In this document: piece by piece, positions 54,712-64,000 of the stretch | How the letters are laid out: each line of letters starts with the position of its first letter | Position numbering within the stretch: position 1 is the stretch's first letter | Assembly: GCA_903772945.1 (NCBI GenBank) | Contig: CAICTM010000006.1 | Coordinates: 1 to 64,000, forward strand | DNA: 64,000 nt | Direction of reading: 5' to 3' | From: Seminavis robusta | Taxonomy: Eukaryota; Bacillariophyta; Bacillariophyceae; Naviculales; Naviculaceae | Notes under the pieces: generated by a model | Databases searched by the model: none | The model's input: the letters and a program-made list of their open reading frames with translations, nothing else | Told to the model about the DNA's origin: nothing | Translations under genes and position numbers: made by a program

Positions 54712-55876
54712 TATTTCCTGTTTCCTGTTTCCTGCTTCCTGTTTCCTGTTTCATCTCATGGAGACGACGCACCTTTTGGTTACCCCCTCAGTTGCACTCT
54801 GAAATCGATTGGCTTGCGTTTACTGTGCAAATTAGTGTACCCGCACTTCAGTTGCAGAATCAACGGTCATGTGTATCGTTAAGTAACACGTTCCCTTTCG
54901 AAAGATTTAGATCGATTCGTGGATAAAAGAACCGTTGAAGTTACTAAGGTTAAAGATAAACTGATTTAGTACCGATGGTCCCTCGAGCGAAAGTCCATTA
55001 TTGAAGGCGCAGCACTGACTTCTCTCCCTCATTGAATTCGTATGGTAAACAGGAGGTAAATCCAAGCTTGGCCGACAACAATGCATGGTGAGTGCTTTAT
55101 CCAATCGGCCGATCGATTCGAGGTAAGAGTATTTTAAAATTGAAGGTACAGCGCTGACTTCTCTCCCTCATTGGATTCCTATGGTATTCAGGAGATAAAT
55201 CCGAGCTTGACCGTCAACAGGTGAGTTGGTGCTTTATTCGAATCGAATCAATCGGTCGCACCTCTGATTCTTTGTTATCCAAGCCTCACTCAAGCCGGTC
55301 GTCTCCGGTGTAGAAGCGAAAGCCATCCCTCATTCAATCCTATGGACCGCGGGAAGGCAGTCAGTTCTCGGCCCATGACGGCCAAGTTGGTGCAATTTGA
55401 AAAGCAAGGGTAAGTCGCCGGTTTTCTTCAGTTGAGCACAGAAAACAAAACTCATATCTATTCGTTGTTTTCTCTGCTGCACTGCTGACGGCCCATGAAA
55501 TACCATTGCGTCGAGTCCTTTTCGAACGATCGATTGCTCCGGATAACAAGAAGAGGCTGCTGTTGATCGATCTACGGAGGAGGAGGCTCTGTTAGCTCCA
55601 GCCCTACCAACAGCCTGAACAGAGGAGCATATCGTCTGTTAACTCCAGCCCTACCAAAAGGCTGAACGGATCATCGTCGAGTCATTGAAAAGGCAACAGT
55701 CGTCAAGGTGGCTACACCACAACTCGAAACGCACAGAGGAGAGTGGATCCTCCTATTGGATTCATCCCTCCAGGGTTATTTCCTACTGTTTTGGTGGTGA
55801 TTCCTGTGTCGGTACCCATTTTCCTGTATGTGCAAGTCAAGTACTGTGGCCACTAGCTATACGGCAGCTGGCTACA
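54712..55876. other. Repeat island, first part
   Basis: Contains two loose copies of a unit of about 140 bp beginning ATTGAAGG(C/T) and CACTGACTTCTCTCCCTCATT (about 54998-55105 and 55140-55255) and a weaker third near 55320. Also a local duplication GTTA(G/A)CTCCAGCCCTACCAA (about 55588-55655). No gene. Confidence 0.55.
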
Positions 55877-56830
55877 ATGGCTGGATTGACAATATTCGGT
55901 TGTGCTTGTATTCGTCATAAGGATCCAATGCGAGGTAACCGACTGCAGCGAGCAAAGTCGAACCTGAGTGTGTTCGGTACTGTTGCCACTGTCACCGATC
56001 GATGAACTCTACGATAGCTGGCTACGATGGCTGGATTGACAATGTTCGGTTGTGCATGTATTCATCATAAGGATCCAATGCGAGGTACCAGTAACCGTAG
56101 CGAGCAAAGCCGAACTTTCGGTACTGTTGCCATTGTCGTCGATGTAGCTATACCGCAGCCGGCTACAATGGCTGGATTCATAATGTTCGGTTGTGCATGT
56201 ATTCGTCATAAGGATCCAATGCAAGATACCAGCAACGGAGTGTAGCCAGCAAAGCGGAACTTGAGTGTGTTCGGTACTGTTGATACTGTCGCCGATGTAA
56301 CTGTACGGTAGCCTGCTACAATGGCTGGATTAACAATATTCGGTTTTGTGCATGTATTCGTCATAAGAATCCAATGCGAGGTAACCGAGTGCAGCGAGCA
56401 AAGCCGAACCTGAGTGTGTTCGGTACTGTTGCCACTGTCACCGATTGATGTAACTCTACGGTAACTGGCTACAATGGCTGGATTGACAATATTCGGTTGT
56501 GCATGTATTCGTCATAAGGATCCAATGCAAGGTACCGGTAACCGACTGCAGCGAGCAAAGTCGAACCTGAGTGTTTTCGGTACTGTTGCCACTGTCACCG
56601 ATTGATGTAACTCTACGGTAGCTGGCTACGATGGCTGGATTGACAATGTTCGGTTGTGCATGTATTCGTCATAAGGATCCAATGCAAAGTACTGGTAACG
56701 AAGTGTACCGAGCAAAGCTGAACCTGAGTGTGTTCGGTACTGCTGCCACTGTCGCTGATGTAACTATGGTAGCAGGCTGCAATGGCTGGATTGACTGGTA
56801 CCAGGTACCGTATTCGTCATAAGGATCCAA
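55877..56830. repeat. Satellite-like tandem array, ~150-bp unit, about 6.5 copies
   Basis: Units start at about 55877, 56027, 56168, 56321, 56475, 56631 and 56781 with ATGGCTGGATT(G/A)ACAAT, and each carries TGTATTCGTCATAAGGATCC and GTTCGGTACTGTTGCCACTG. Spacings are 141-156 bp. Copies differ by a few percent plus small indels. The last copy is partial. Confidence 0.88.
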
Positions 56831-56874
56831 ACTGAGGCAAAGGGATACAGGAGACGAGCGCTGAAAAAGCCGAA

Positions 56875-57268
56875 TTTCCTGTTCCGGTGAAGCCAAAATA
56901 TAGGGATAGAGATAGGCACAAGCCAACTCTACAAATTTAGGGGTAGGAATAAATCATGGATATTCAAGGTTAGTACACTCAACACAATAAGCCAGCAGAA
57001 GCTACAAAAGTTACAGGTACATACCGGAGTGACAGCTGTAAAATTATGGTTAGCGGGCGGCAACACACGACGAAGTCGGGTGTTGTCGCCAGGGCTACCT
57101 TAAATAAAAAAGAAGGTTATAATGAGGGAATGATACGGGGCGGCAACACACGACGAAGTCGGGTGTTGTCGCCAGGGCTACCTTGAAAGAAGGGTGCAAT
57201 CTCAAACATGTCATCCTTCTTCTATCTGTCTTTCTGCCGAGGTATCGCAGCTCCCGCTGACTTATTGG
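56875..57268. repeat. Long direct repeat, copy 2 (~394 bp)
   Basis: Same orientation as 54320-54711 with about 5% differences. Hairpins are at 57056-57090 and 57139-57173. Its right border passes into unique sequence (ACGAAAGATTTTGG) instead of the TTTCCTG run. Confidence 0.88.
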
Positions 57269-57385
57269 ACGAAAGATTTTGGACGAAATGGGCAGAAGGC
57301 CAAGATTCAACTGTCGCACACTTTTCCTGTTATTAAATACCCCGTTTTCCCCCAAGTAAACTTTTACCTAACCGTCCAGGCGAGA

Positions 57386-57470
57386 ATGGTGGGAAAGGGA
57401 GTGAGGCTCGATGGAGTTCTTTCACGATCTTTCAGGACTGGTCCAGTCACTGTCACAGGAGCAGCAAAAG
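57386..57470 (+). repeat. Short repeat shared with 33057-33115 (inverted)
   Basis: ATGGTGGGAAAGGGAGTGAG and the following GGCTCGATGGAGTTCTTTC match the minus strand at the PDE fragment border. Function unknown; possibly a decayed mobile fragment. Confidence 0.65.
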
Positions 57471-57616
57471 GCACTCAAGGCGACAGTGCACTCCAGTACA
57501 TGTACTCCGGTACGTCTGTTAGCACTCCAGCGCGCCAGGCAAAGCACTCCAGGCTAGCTAGCAGGCAAAGCACACTTCGCACCTCAACCAGCCAGCATTA
57601 GAGCTACTGGTTGCCA

Positions 57617-57872
57617 GCTCAACTATGTGTAATCTAGCTAGATGTAGACTAGTTTTTCTATGTATTTTTTTCTTGGTTTACGCAAGGGTATAGAAGGAAG
57701 CACAACTTCCTTCCCTTGTGAACCAGCGCCATATGCATACATGTACCCCATTTGATTCTTCTTCTCCGTCCTTGGATATTTGACATGCCATCCCTCCGCT
57801 CATCGCTCAGCATAGTGACTCCATCCCTGCGACCACGTCAGCATGTTCAACAACTTGCAAGCATTCTCCACT
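57617..57872 (-). other. 3' flank of the helical-repeat gene, duplicated at 52940-53150
   Basis: Matches 52940-53150 in the same orientation. It is the parent end of the segmental duplication because here it joins the intact gene. Confidence 0.75.
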
Positions 57873-59465
57873 CTATTCATCGTGTAGAAGGGGGGAGGAA
57901 AGCACTGTGGAAATACCTTCAGCATTGATGACTGCAAGCATGGCATCAGCCGGTGTAAAGTCAATCTTGGCAAGGAGACTGAATCCAAACTTGCGGACAA
58001 ATGGGCAATTGGGAGTCACACTCATGGCCATGATGATGCCGCGGATACAGCAATATGGGTTAGATTCAGGCATGATAGCACCGATGCCACCATCCTGTAC
58101 CAACGACAAAAGCACCCCAATTAGGTGAAAGCTGACATTTTCCGAGCACTCAGCGTGGATGCCTTCACAAATTACAGAGACGACGTCTGGATTCGCTGAC
58201 ATGGCACGAAGACAAGCTGCATCATTCGCGAGCTCATTGAGCGCAAATGTGCAATCCTCAAACAAGACAGGATCATTCTTGCTGGTTGCCTCCGAGGCCC
58301 CAGCAACCAGCAATTCAATCAGCTCCGTCTTACTGCCCACCATGTCGCCCACAACAGGGCTAATGCGGGCCAGGAGATCACATATGGCCCGAAACGCACG
58401 CCACTTGTCCCAGTGGACAGGAGGATTCTTCGTGATATTCATCAATTTATTCAAGTAGTGTTCTGCCATGCCAGGATATCGACAGAGCACCATGCACAGC
58501 AACTCCAAAGCAGCAGAGTCCGCCCAGTGTAGATTCACCTCGAGGTGGAAGATTGCGACACCCATCACCTCTGGCAGCTGGCTGGACAGATCCAGTAGCG
58601 CCGCCCTTCCACCCAAAGTGCCGGTACTAGTATCGGTGGAACAATAGAGAAAGTTCCGAAGTAGGCGGCATCCACTTCCAGCGATCTCTGAGTGCACCCC
58701 AAAGCGCAAGTGTGATGCCAAGATTGTGCTGAAAGCATCCACGGAAGCATAATGGCCCACGTTCCAAATGCTGGTTTCACCGCTTTCGTCAGTATCAAAG
58801 GAAATGCGATCGAGGCACTCAAGTCCCTCTTTTTGGAGCTTGGCAGAGTTGGGGTGCATTCGAAGAGCTTGGAGAATAGGACCCAGAGCATCGAAGAGTG
58901 TCTTGCTCAGACGCTGGTACACTTCCTCGTAATTCGAGCCGCACTCTTCGTCATCATCATGGAGTCTAGCTAGTCCAGTAGTAGAAATGTGATTGGCAGC
59001 GGTATTTTTCATCTTTGCCGACAAGAGGAAAAATGAGATTGAAGACTGGCAAACTTCGTCGTCTTGCTTTAGCCCTTCCAGTGCAGCCAGGATTGCCTCA
59101 GAGCCATGCTGCTTCACAATTCCCCAGTGGAAACTGCTGGAACTCGTACAGCCCAGGCACACGGTCATCGTCGCTCGCTTTTGGAGCGCTTGATTTGTAG
59201 GGTGCTGTTTCATTGCTTGAATGAGCACCAAGGGGAGCGTCTCTGTTGCTAGACGGAACGTGACATCATCCGCAGTTGCACCTTTTGATACATCCAAAGA
59301 GGTTGTGAGAAGCAAAAATGGGACATCTGTCATCATCAGACCAACTAATTCACAAGGATTGCCGAGGTTCTTCGTCATCTGGCCTATCAATTGCTCCAAC
59401 GTGGCCTTTTCCTGGCTGTCGTCTTCGGTCGTCATGGCTTGTAGGGGGAGTCGAGCCGCTTGCAT
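57873..59465 (-). CDS. Helical-repeat (armadillo/HEAT-like) protein, unknown function
   Basis: ATG 59465 to the stop at 57873, single exon, 530 residues. No signal peptide or membrane segment. The whole chain reads as amphipathic helix pairs, for example LSKTLFDALGPILQALRMHPNSAKLQKEGLECLDRISFD, VMGVAIFHLEVNLHWADSAALELLCMVLCRYPGMAEHYLNKLM, and ENVSFHLIGVLLSLVQDGGIGAIMPES. The 'NxxLQKxGLxCL' type repeats are armadillo-like and frequent in diatom proteins with no known role. It is intact here, while a 3' fragment is duplicated at 52940-53352. The 5' flank carries a (CT)n tract (about 59492-59523). Protein-interaction scaffold is the only safe inference. Confidence 0.68.
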   Translation of the reverse strand: MQAARLPLQAMTTEDDSQEKATLEQLIGQMTKNLGNPCELVGLMMTDVPFLLLTTSLDVSKGATADDVTFRLATETLPLVLIQAMKQHPTNQALQKRATMTVCLGCTSSSSFHWGIVKQHGSEAILAALEGLKQDDEVCQSSISFFLLSAKMKNTAANHISTTGLARLHDDDEECGSNYEEVYQRLSKTLFDALGPILQALRMHPNSAKLQKEGLECLDRISFDTDESGETSIWNVGHYASVDAFSTILASHLRFGVHSEIAGSGCRLLRNFLYCSTDTSTGTLGGRAALLDLSSQLPEVMGVAIFHLEVNLHWADSAALELLCMVLCRYPGMAEHYLNKLMNITKNPPVHWDKWRAFRAICDLLARISPVVGDMVGSKTELIELLVAGASEATSKNDPVLFEDCTFALNELANDAACLRAMSANPDVVSVICEGIHAECSENVSFHLIGVLLSLVQDGGIGAIMPESNPYCCIRGIIMAMSVTPNCPFVRKFGFSLLAKIDFTPADAMLAVINAEGISTVLSSPLLHDE

Positions 59466-60558
59466 GTTGAAGTTGTTGTTGTACAGTTGATTGGACTCTC
59501 TCTCTCTCTCTCTCTCTCTCTCTAACTCCCTTGTTCGACAGCTGAAGCGTGCTGTTGACAGCGGCGGCTAATGAAGACAAGATGGATCGGAATGAAATGA
59601 AATGAAGTGAAATATATTTTGGGAGCCAAGAGAGATCTTGGAGGACACGAAATGGCAAAAATAAACAAAAAAAAATCGATGGCATTGGCTTGAAGTTACC
59701 GTACCGTACGATACCTACCGGTAGCTAGTTGAGAATCTTCTGGGGCATGGATTGTAAGGTGCATAATCGAGCTACAGTACCGGTACAAGCTAGCTAGCTG
59801 CCACTACTAGCTAGCTATCATAGTACTGGCAGCTAGCTAGTGAACCTGATGCAATCGAATTCTGCACTCGACAGCATTTTAAAAATGGCCCTAAGGCCTA
59901 TAGTACTTGTACCGTGTGCGTACTGAAGAGAAGGAAACAAAGGAATGAAGCTGATACCATACAGGATAATCAAGTTCATAGGCGACAAACTTGTGGCTTC
60001 GTGTGGCCCTACCGTACTTGGACGTGAAGGTTCGAAACGGTTCAGCCAAATAGATGAAATCAGAGGGGAAGTTGACAGAATGAATCGAATCAATGAATCA
60101 ATGTAGAGTGCAATTAGCTTGACAGTCGCAAGAAGGGCGGCTCTACTACTAGTCTAGCTAGCAAGCTAGCTCATTCGTCGATCATTGAATCCAAATAATG
60201 ATGTCATTGGTGTCGAACCGTATGTACTGCGGAAGGACCGGGTGTGGAGCAGCTCTGCAATGTTTTGAGGAACCGCGTCTGCGACAGATGACCAATGATG
60301 ACCGTTTGACCTTTGACCAATGCGATAATGCGATGCCAACAACTTCGAGAAAACCAAAGACCAGTTTCACAACAACCAAAGACCAGAAGACACATCGTGT
60401 TGGAAACTTGGCTGAGTTCCTCTATCGTCATACTACAGCACAATAGTAGTGTTATTATCTACTTTTTCTGTCTGTTCTTGTACTAGCTAGTAGCACATTT
60501 CGGAGTGCTACCGGTGATTCGATTATTTTCCACCATTTCGACGACAGCGACGATCACC
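59466..60558. other. Intergenic between divergent genes
   Basis: (CT)n at about 59492-59523, GAAATGAAAT repeats near 59595, and CTAGCTAGC/GGTACCGG palindromes at 59700-59840. No supported gene. Confidence 0.5.
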
Positions 60559-62126
60559 ATGAAGTCCGCCCCTTCTTCCAACGGGAGCGTTCAAATGTCG
60601 GCTCTGAACCAGAAAGCCTCCACCATGAGCATGATGATGCCTCTCCGCTCCGAATCCTTTGCATACCCCAAGGCTGGTTCCAGTGACATTATGGCGCAGA
60701 TCCAGTTTTATGGAAGACAGCACGGACAAAAGATTTTGGCCACATTGTCATTTCTGGTCTTTATCCTCTTTATCTCTTCCGATTATGTCCATGATGGCAG
60801 CGGCTTGGGGAATTTGAGACGTAACAGTCGGTAGTAAGTCACAAACAGCAAACAACAAACAACAAACAAACAATCAAGACCGGCATTTTCAGTATGGTAC
60901 CCTGGACTAACTCTTGAGATTTCATTCATTCATTCATTCATTCATTGTGTCTTTTTCCAGCGGCGCTTCGTTTGGTGGTGCTGCTCACAGAGGCTACTTC
61001 AGAGTGGAAGACAGTATCAAGCCAAACAGCAAATTCACATTTGCGGCTATTACTGACTTGGACGAATTATCCAAGGAAAAGGAAGCCAGAAAACCAACTT
61101 GGGATTCATTCATGCTGCTGGGAGACATCCAGTGGGTCAATGGAAAGTACGCCCTCACCATGGAACCAAAGATGCGCACTCTCAAAACCAAACACAACGA
61201 AGCCGGGCGTGGAGCAGAATTCTCAGAACTCACCATCTACCACAATCGACTGCTCACGTTTGATGACCGTACCGGGGATGTTTTTGAAGTCCTAAATACC
61301 CCCAATGGAGATGACTCTTTTGTGGTGCCACGATTTGTTATTACCGAAGGATCTGGGGATACGGATAAAGGTATGCTATTTGTTTTCCTCTTTCTTTCTT
61401 TACCATTGTGATGTTTCACCAGGCCTGGCCTCACCCGATAATGATTCATTCATTGATCCTCTGGTATTATATATAAATATACCTCAAGGAATGAAATGGG
61501 AGTGGAGTACCGTCAAGGATGATTTGCTGTACATGGGATCCATGGGAAAAGAATACACCAACCCTGACGGTTCCATTGCCAACACCAACAATCTTTGGGT
61601 TGCCACTCTCAGCGCTGAGGGAGTCCTAAGTCGTATTGACTGGGCCAAAAATTACAACGTCGTCCGCAAAGCTTTGGGAGCCGAATCACCCGGGTATGTC
61701 ATCCACGAAGCCATCAATTGGTCGGATCATTTGAAAAAATGGGTATTTTTGCCCAGACGAATCTCTTCCGAAGCGTACGATGAAAACAAGGATGAAAAAA
61801 ATGGATCCAATAAACTTGTCTTGGTCAGCGAAGACTTTTCATCCGCTAAAGTTGTGGAAATCAACATGGCTGACAAGGACGGATTGCATGGATTCTCTTC
61901 ATTTGCGTTTGTGCCAAATACCAAAGATAGACATGCTCTCGCTTTGAGGTCTGTGGAGGAAGACTGTGTGGGCGGGGATGATCAAGTATGCAAGCAACGA
62001 TCCTACATTGTGGTGTTCGATGTTATGACGGGAGAGGTGCTATTGGATGAAGTCAAAATCGAGGCAAATATGAAATTTGAAGGTGTGGAATTCATGGATC
62101 CTCACATCACGCCTCCCGCTTACTAA
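60559..62126 (+). CDS. CANT1-type calcium-activated apyrase, membrane-anchored
   Basis: Exons 60559-60833, 60961-61370 and 61489-62126; 440 residues (introns 127 and 118 bp, the first with a CATT microsatellite before its acceptor). A cytosolic N-terminus of about 60 residues is followed by a signal anchor (KILATLSFLVFILFISSDYV). The lumenal part covers the whole apyrase family: FTFAAITDLDEL, WDSFMLLGDIQWVNGKY, GRGAEFSELTIYHNRLLTFDDRTGDVFEV, GKEYT, PGYVIHEAINWSDHLKKWVFLPRRIS, HGFSSFAFVPNTKD and KFEGVEFMD. The family hydrolyses UDP/GDP (and ADP weakly) with Ca2+ in the ER/Golgi, which supports glycosylation, or outside the cell. Both splice junctions restore family motifs (for example DKG-MKWEWSTVKDDLLYMG). 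Nothing looks broken. Confidence 0.93.
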
Positions 62127-62304
62127 ATGGAGGACACAGTATGAAAGGATAATTGCAACAATACTTCTCCCATCCAATCCAGTCTTTCACCTCCGAAAAC
62201 AAGCTTTCAATGCATAATCTGTACAAGCAAGTCTTCGTGGATCTTAGCCTAAATGATGTGTCCTTCGTGATCCCTTCCATTTCTTCTTTGCTGGCGCTTG
62301 TTGA

Positions 62305-62578
62305 AATGCGCGGGCGTCATAGGCCCCACCGGAAACTACGAAGCATCCACCTCGGGTCCTTTAGCATCGTATTAGGATCAGGATTATATTCTACATTCGT
62401 TCGGTCATGAAACCTTTGTCTTTTATGCCCTTGGGCGACACTGGCCCCACCAGCAACTACCGGTACGAAGCATCCACTTCGGGACCGGTTAGGTTTCGTA
62501 TTAGGGCATCATTGTATGCCTCTTAAAAGGATTATATTCTACATTCATTCGGTTATGAAACTTTTGTCTTTTATGCCC
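62305..62578. repeat. ~130-150-bp tandem duplication in the 3' flank
   Basis: Two copies share GGCCCCACC, ACGAAGCATCCAC(C/T)TCGGG, GATTATATTCTACATTC and GAAAC(C/T)TTTGTCTTTTATG. The second has extra bases in the middle. It lies between the apyrase and PDZ genes; no other feature in that gap. Confidence 0.7.
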
Positions 62579-62631
62579 GCCTCTACCCATCGCAGCGTCC
62601 ATCACTTTCTGTGAAGCCTTGTTCTTCCTTT

Positions 62632-64000
62632 TCACACTTCCTCGCCTGATCGGGTAGTGTTGCTGCTGCCACTATTGGAAGAGAGCCGGTGTTCGCTCCC
62701 GCTGTGCAATGACAATCTTTCCAGCAGCGGTTCTGGATCACGATAGCTGTCTTCGCTGTTCACACTTCGCCTATCATCATCCTCGGCCCAAACACATTCG
62801 CGTTCGCGATGGCGTGCAATTTTGATGCGGACTTCGTTGGAAGTAGCCCGAATACCGAATTTTCCAGAGAGTCGCTTTGTTACCTCTTTGATTGTCATCT
62901 GTGTGGTATCTACTCCATCAACTTCGATGATTCGGTCCCCAGCAAGAATGCGGCCAAATAGAGTCGAGTAATCTTTCACTTGTTCTACAAATGGCCCGGT
63001 CGAAGGAGAAGAGTTGATCACCATACCCAATTTCCCAATCCTCTGCGCTCTAAACTCGTGTTCCTCATCCAACGATTCCTGTGCCGTTCCGAAAGAAGCG
63101 CTCCTCATGGTCAAACTACGACGGCTTTCGCCTTGTGACTCATCGCTGGTGGACTTCATCGAAACCAGATTGCTAGGACTGGAGCTCCTTCGAACCGGCT
63201 GGTCTGCTCTCGGAGGTGTGGGTATCCGTTTGAAAGTCTCCATTCTTGTAGGCGTCGAACTGCGTCTCACGGTTTGAAATTCAGATCTGCTTGTGGGAGT
63301 AGTAGGTGGGGGGAGGTTCGATGAAGACCGTCGAGCGCCAGAAACGTCAGTTCGAGTCGGCGGTGTCCCCACCGAGTTTCTTCTTGCCGGCACATCCGTA
63401 CTTGTAGGAGGCGTTGACGGAGGCCCGCCGATGAGTCGTTTTGGCTGCATATCGGTTCGGGTGGGAGTTCCTGGAGATCCTAATCGCTGCGTTGGCGTGT
63501 TGGCTCTCTTTGCCGCAAAGATAGCATCCTTGACCCCCTTGGCGATTGGACTTCGGTTCCAGAACGAGTTTCTTGGTTCATTTTGTCCAACGCCGTTCAG
63601 ATTCCTCGACGATCGGGAACCCATCGAATGCGATGAATTCCCCTTCAAAGCCTGTGGAGTTTCAGCTTGGCTGCTGCCACCCGATGGGTCCGGATCTACT
63701 TCATACTCAAGCGATGCATTTGCATTACTCGACGGCGAACTATTGAGTGCCAAGAGTGGCGACGCCGTGCGTAGTGGCCTCGTTGGCTTCCCCTTGACAG
63801 GTGACAAAGCCATTGGCGTCAGGCTGAGAGCTGGGAGCTCGATGGGCGAGACATTCGCTCCGTAGTCAAGCTCAGACACTATGATGTCGCTGAGTGATTC
63901 AAGAATACTGCGATCGTCGAGACTTCTTGTCTTTCGGTGGGATGTCGGTATGAGGTCTCTTTGGCGCAGAGGACGAACCGGTGTTGATGCAACGGACACG
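62632..64000 (-). CDS. PDZ-domain protein, N-terminus beyond the window
   Basis: The frame is open from the window edge to the stop at 62632 (at least 455 residues) without an ATG that must be the start, so the gene continues outside. Residues up to about 320 are Ser/Thr/Pro/Arg-rich and disordered, with an imperfect repeat of about 20 residues built on TP(T)R.D..RR (for example GSPGTPTRTDMQPKR, GTPPTRTDVSGARRSS, STPTRMETFKR), good phosphorylation material. A PDZ domain follows (GKLGMVINSSPSTGPFVEQVKDYSTLFGRILAGDRIIEVDGVDTTQMTIKEV). The C-terminus is acidic and Ser-rich. Its PDZ is of the same diatom style as that of the mucin-like protein at 26215-28517. A cytosolic scaffold is likely. Confidence 0.82.
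   Translation of the reverse strand, partial: VSVASTPVRPLRQRDLIPTSHRKTRSLDDRSILESLSDIIVSELDYGANVSPIELPALSLTPMALSPVKGKPTRPLRTASPLLALNSSPSSNANASLEYEVDPDPSGGSSQAETPQALKGNSSHSMGSRSSRNLNGVGQNEPRNSFWNRSPIAKGVKDAIFAAKRANTPTQRLGSPGTPTRTDMQPKRLIGGPPSTPPTSTDVPARRNSVGTPPTRTDVSGARRSSSNLPPPTTPTSRSEFQTVRRSSTPTRMETFKRIPTPPRADQPVRRSSSPSNLVSMKSTSDESQGESRRSLTMRSASFGTAQESLDEEHEFRAQRIGKLGMVINSSPSTGPFVEQVKDYSTLFGRILAGDRIIEVDGVDTTQMTIKEVTKRLSGKFGIRATSNEVRIKIARHRERECVWAEDDDRRSVNSEDSYRDPEPLLERLSLHSGSEHRLSSNSGSSNTTRSGEEV

Noticed and set aside
1-64000. tRNA genes, rRNA, snRNA and CRISPR arrays
   Set aside because: I looked for tRNA B-box-like GGTTCGAATCC words, snRNA signatures and regularly spaced repeats with unique spacers and saw none. 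The 150-bp array lacks unique spacers. A covariance search could still find a divergent RNA.

Overview
The window looks like a chromosomal segment of a diatom, most likely a raphid pennate. The evidence is a CoDi-type Ty1/Copia element, compact genes with introns of about 75-140 bp (GT...AG), acidic low-complexity proteins, a reductase with a heterokont-style plastid presequence, a STELLO-like glycosyltransferase, a tyrosinase and a class I-type cyclic nucleotide phosphodiesterase. The species cannot be fixed from the sequence alone.

Positions 1-17,700 are a transposon graveyard. Fragments of one Ty3/Gypsy LTR family lie in opposite orientations around a 2.3 kb segment that carries a cut STELLO-like gene and a cut DDE transposase. 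Next come an ISXO2/Merlin-type transposase (minus strand) and a divergently oriented ORF of unknown function. That ORF is split by a CoDi-like Copia element (5376-16908, 5-bp target duplication GGCAG). The Copia element is itself split by a Ty3/Gypsy element (7229-11611, 4-bp target duplication CATT) in the opposite orientation. Both nested elements are broken fossils.

Positions 17,700-26,200 are gene-poor. They hold one lysine-rich, probably nuclear protein and a cluster of short hairpin-rich or palindromic repeats, including a small MITE-like element.

Positions 26,200-52,500 are the main gene island: a secreted mucin-like membrane protein with a cytosolic PDZ domain, ribosomal protein eS21, a 5'-truncated and frameshifted PDE copy, a mitochondrial-type RidA protein, a secreted tyrosinase with Gly-rich and Cys-rich tail, an LRR protein, a divergent ArfGAP, a large protein with a Cys-rich C-terminus, a membrane-anchored DUF1349 protein and a plastid-type flavin thioredoxin reductase whose NADPH signatures look lost.

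Positions 52,500-64,000 hold a segmental duplication of the 3' end of a helical-repeat gene, a repeat island with 390-bp direct repeats (each with two nested hairpins) around a ~150-bp satellite, the parent helical-repeat gene, a membrane-anchored CANT1-type apyrase, and a PDZ protein that runs off the window. No operons are expected. Genes appear as independent units, several in convergent pairs. No tRNA, rRNA or CRISPR array was seen.
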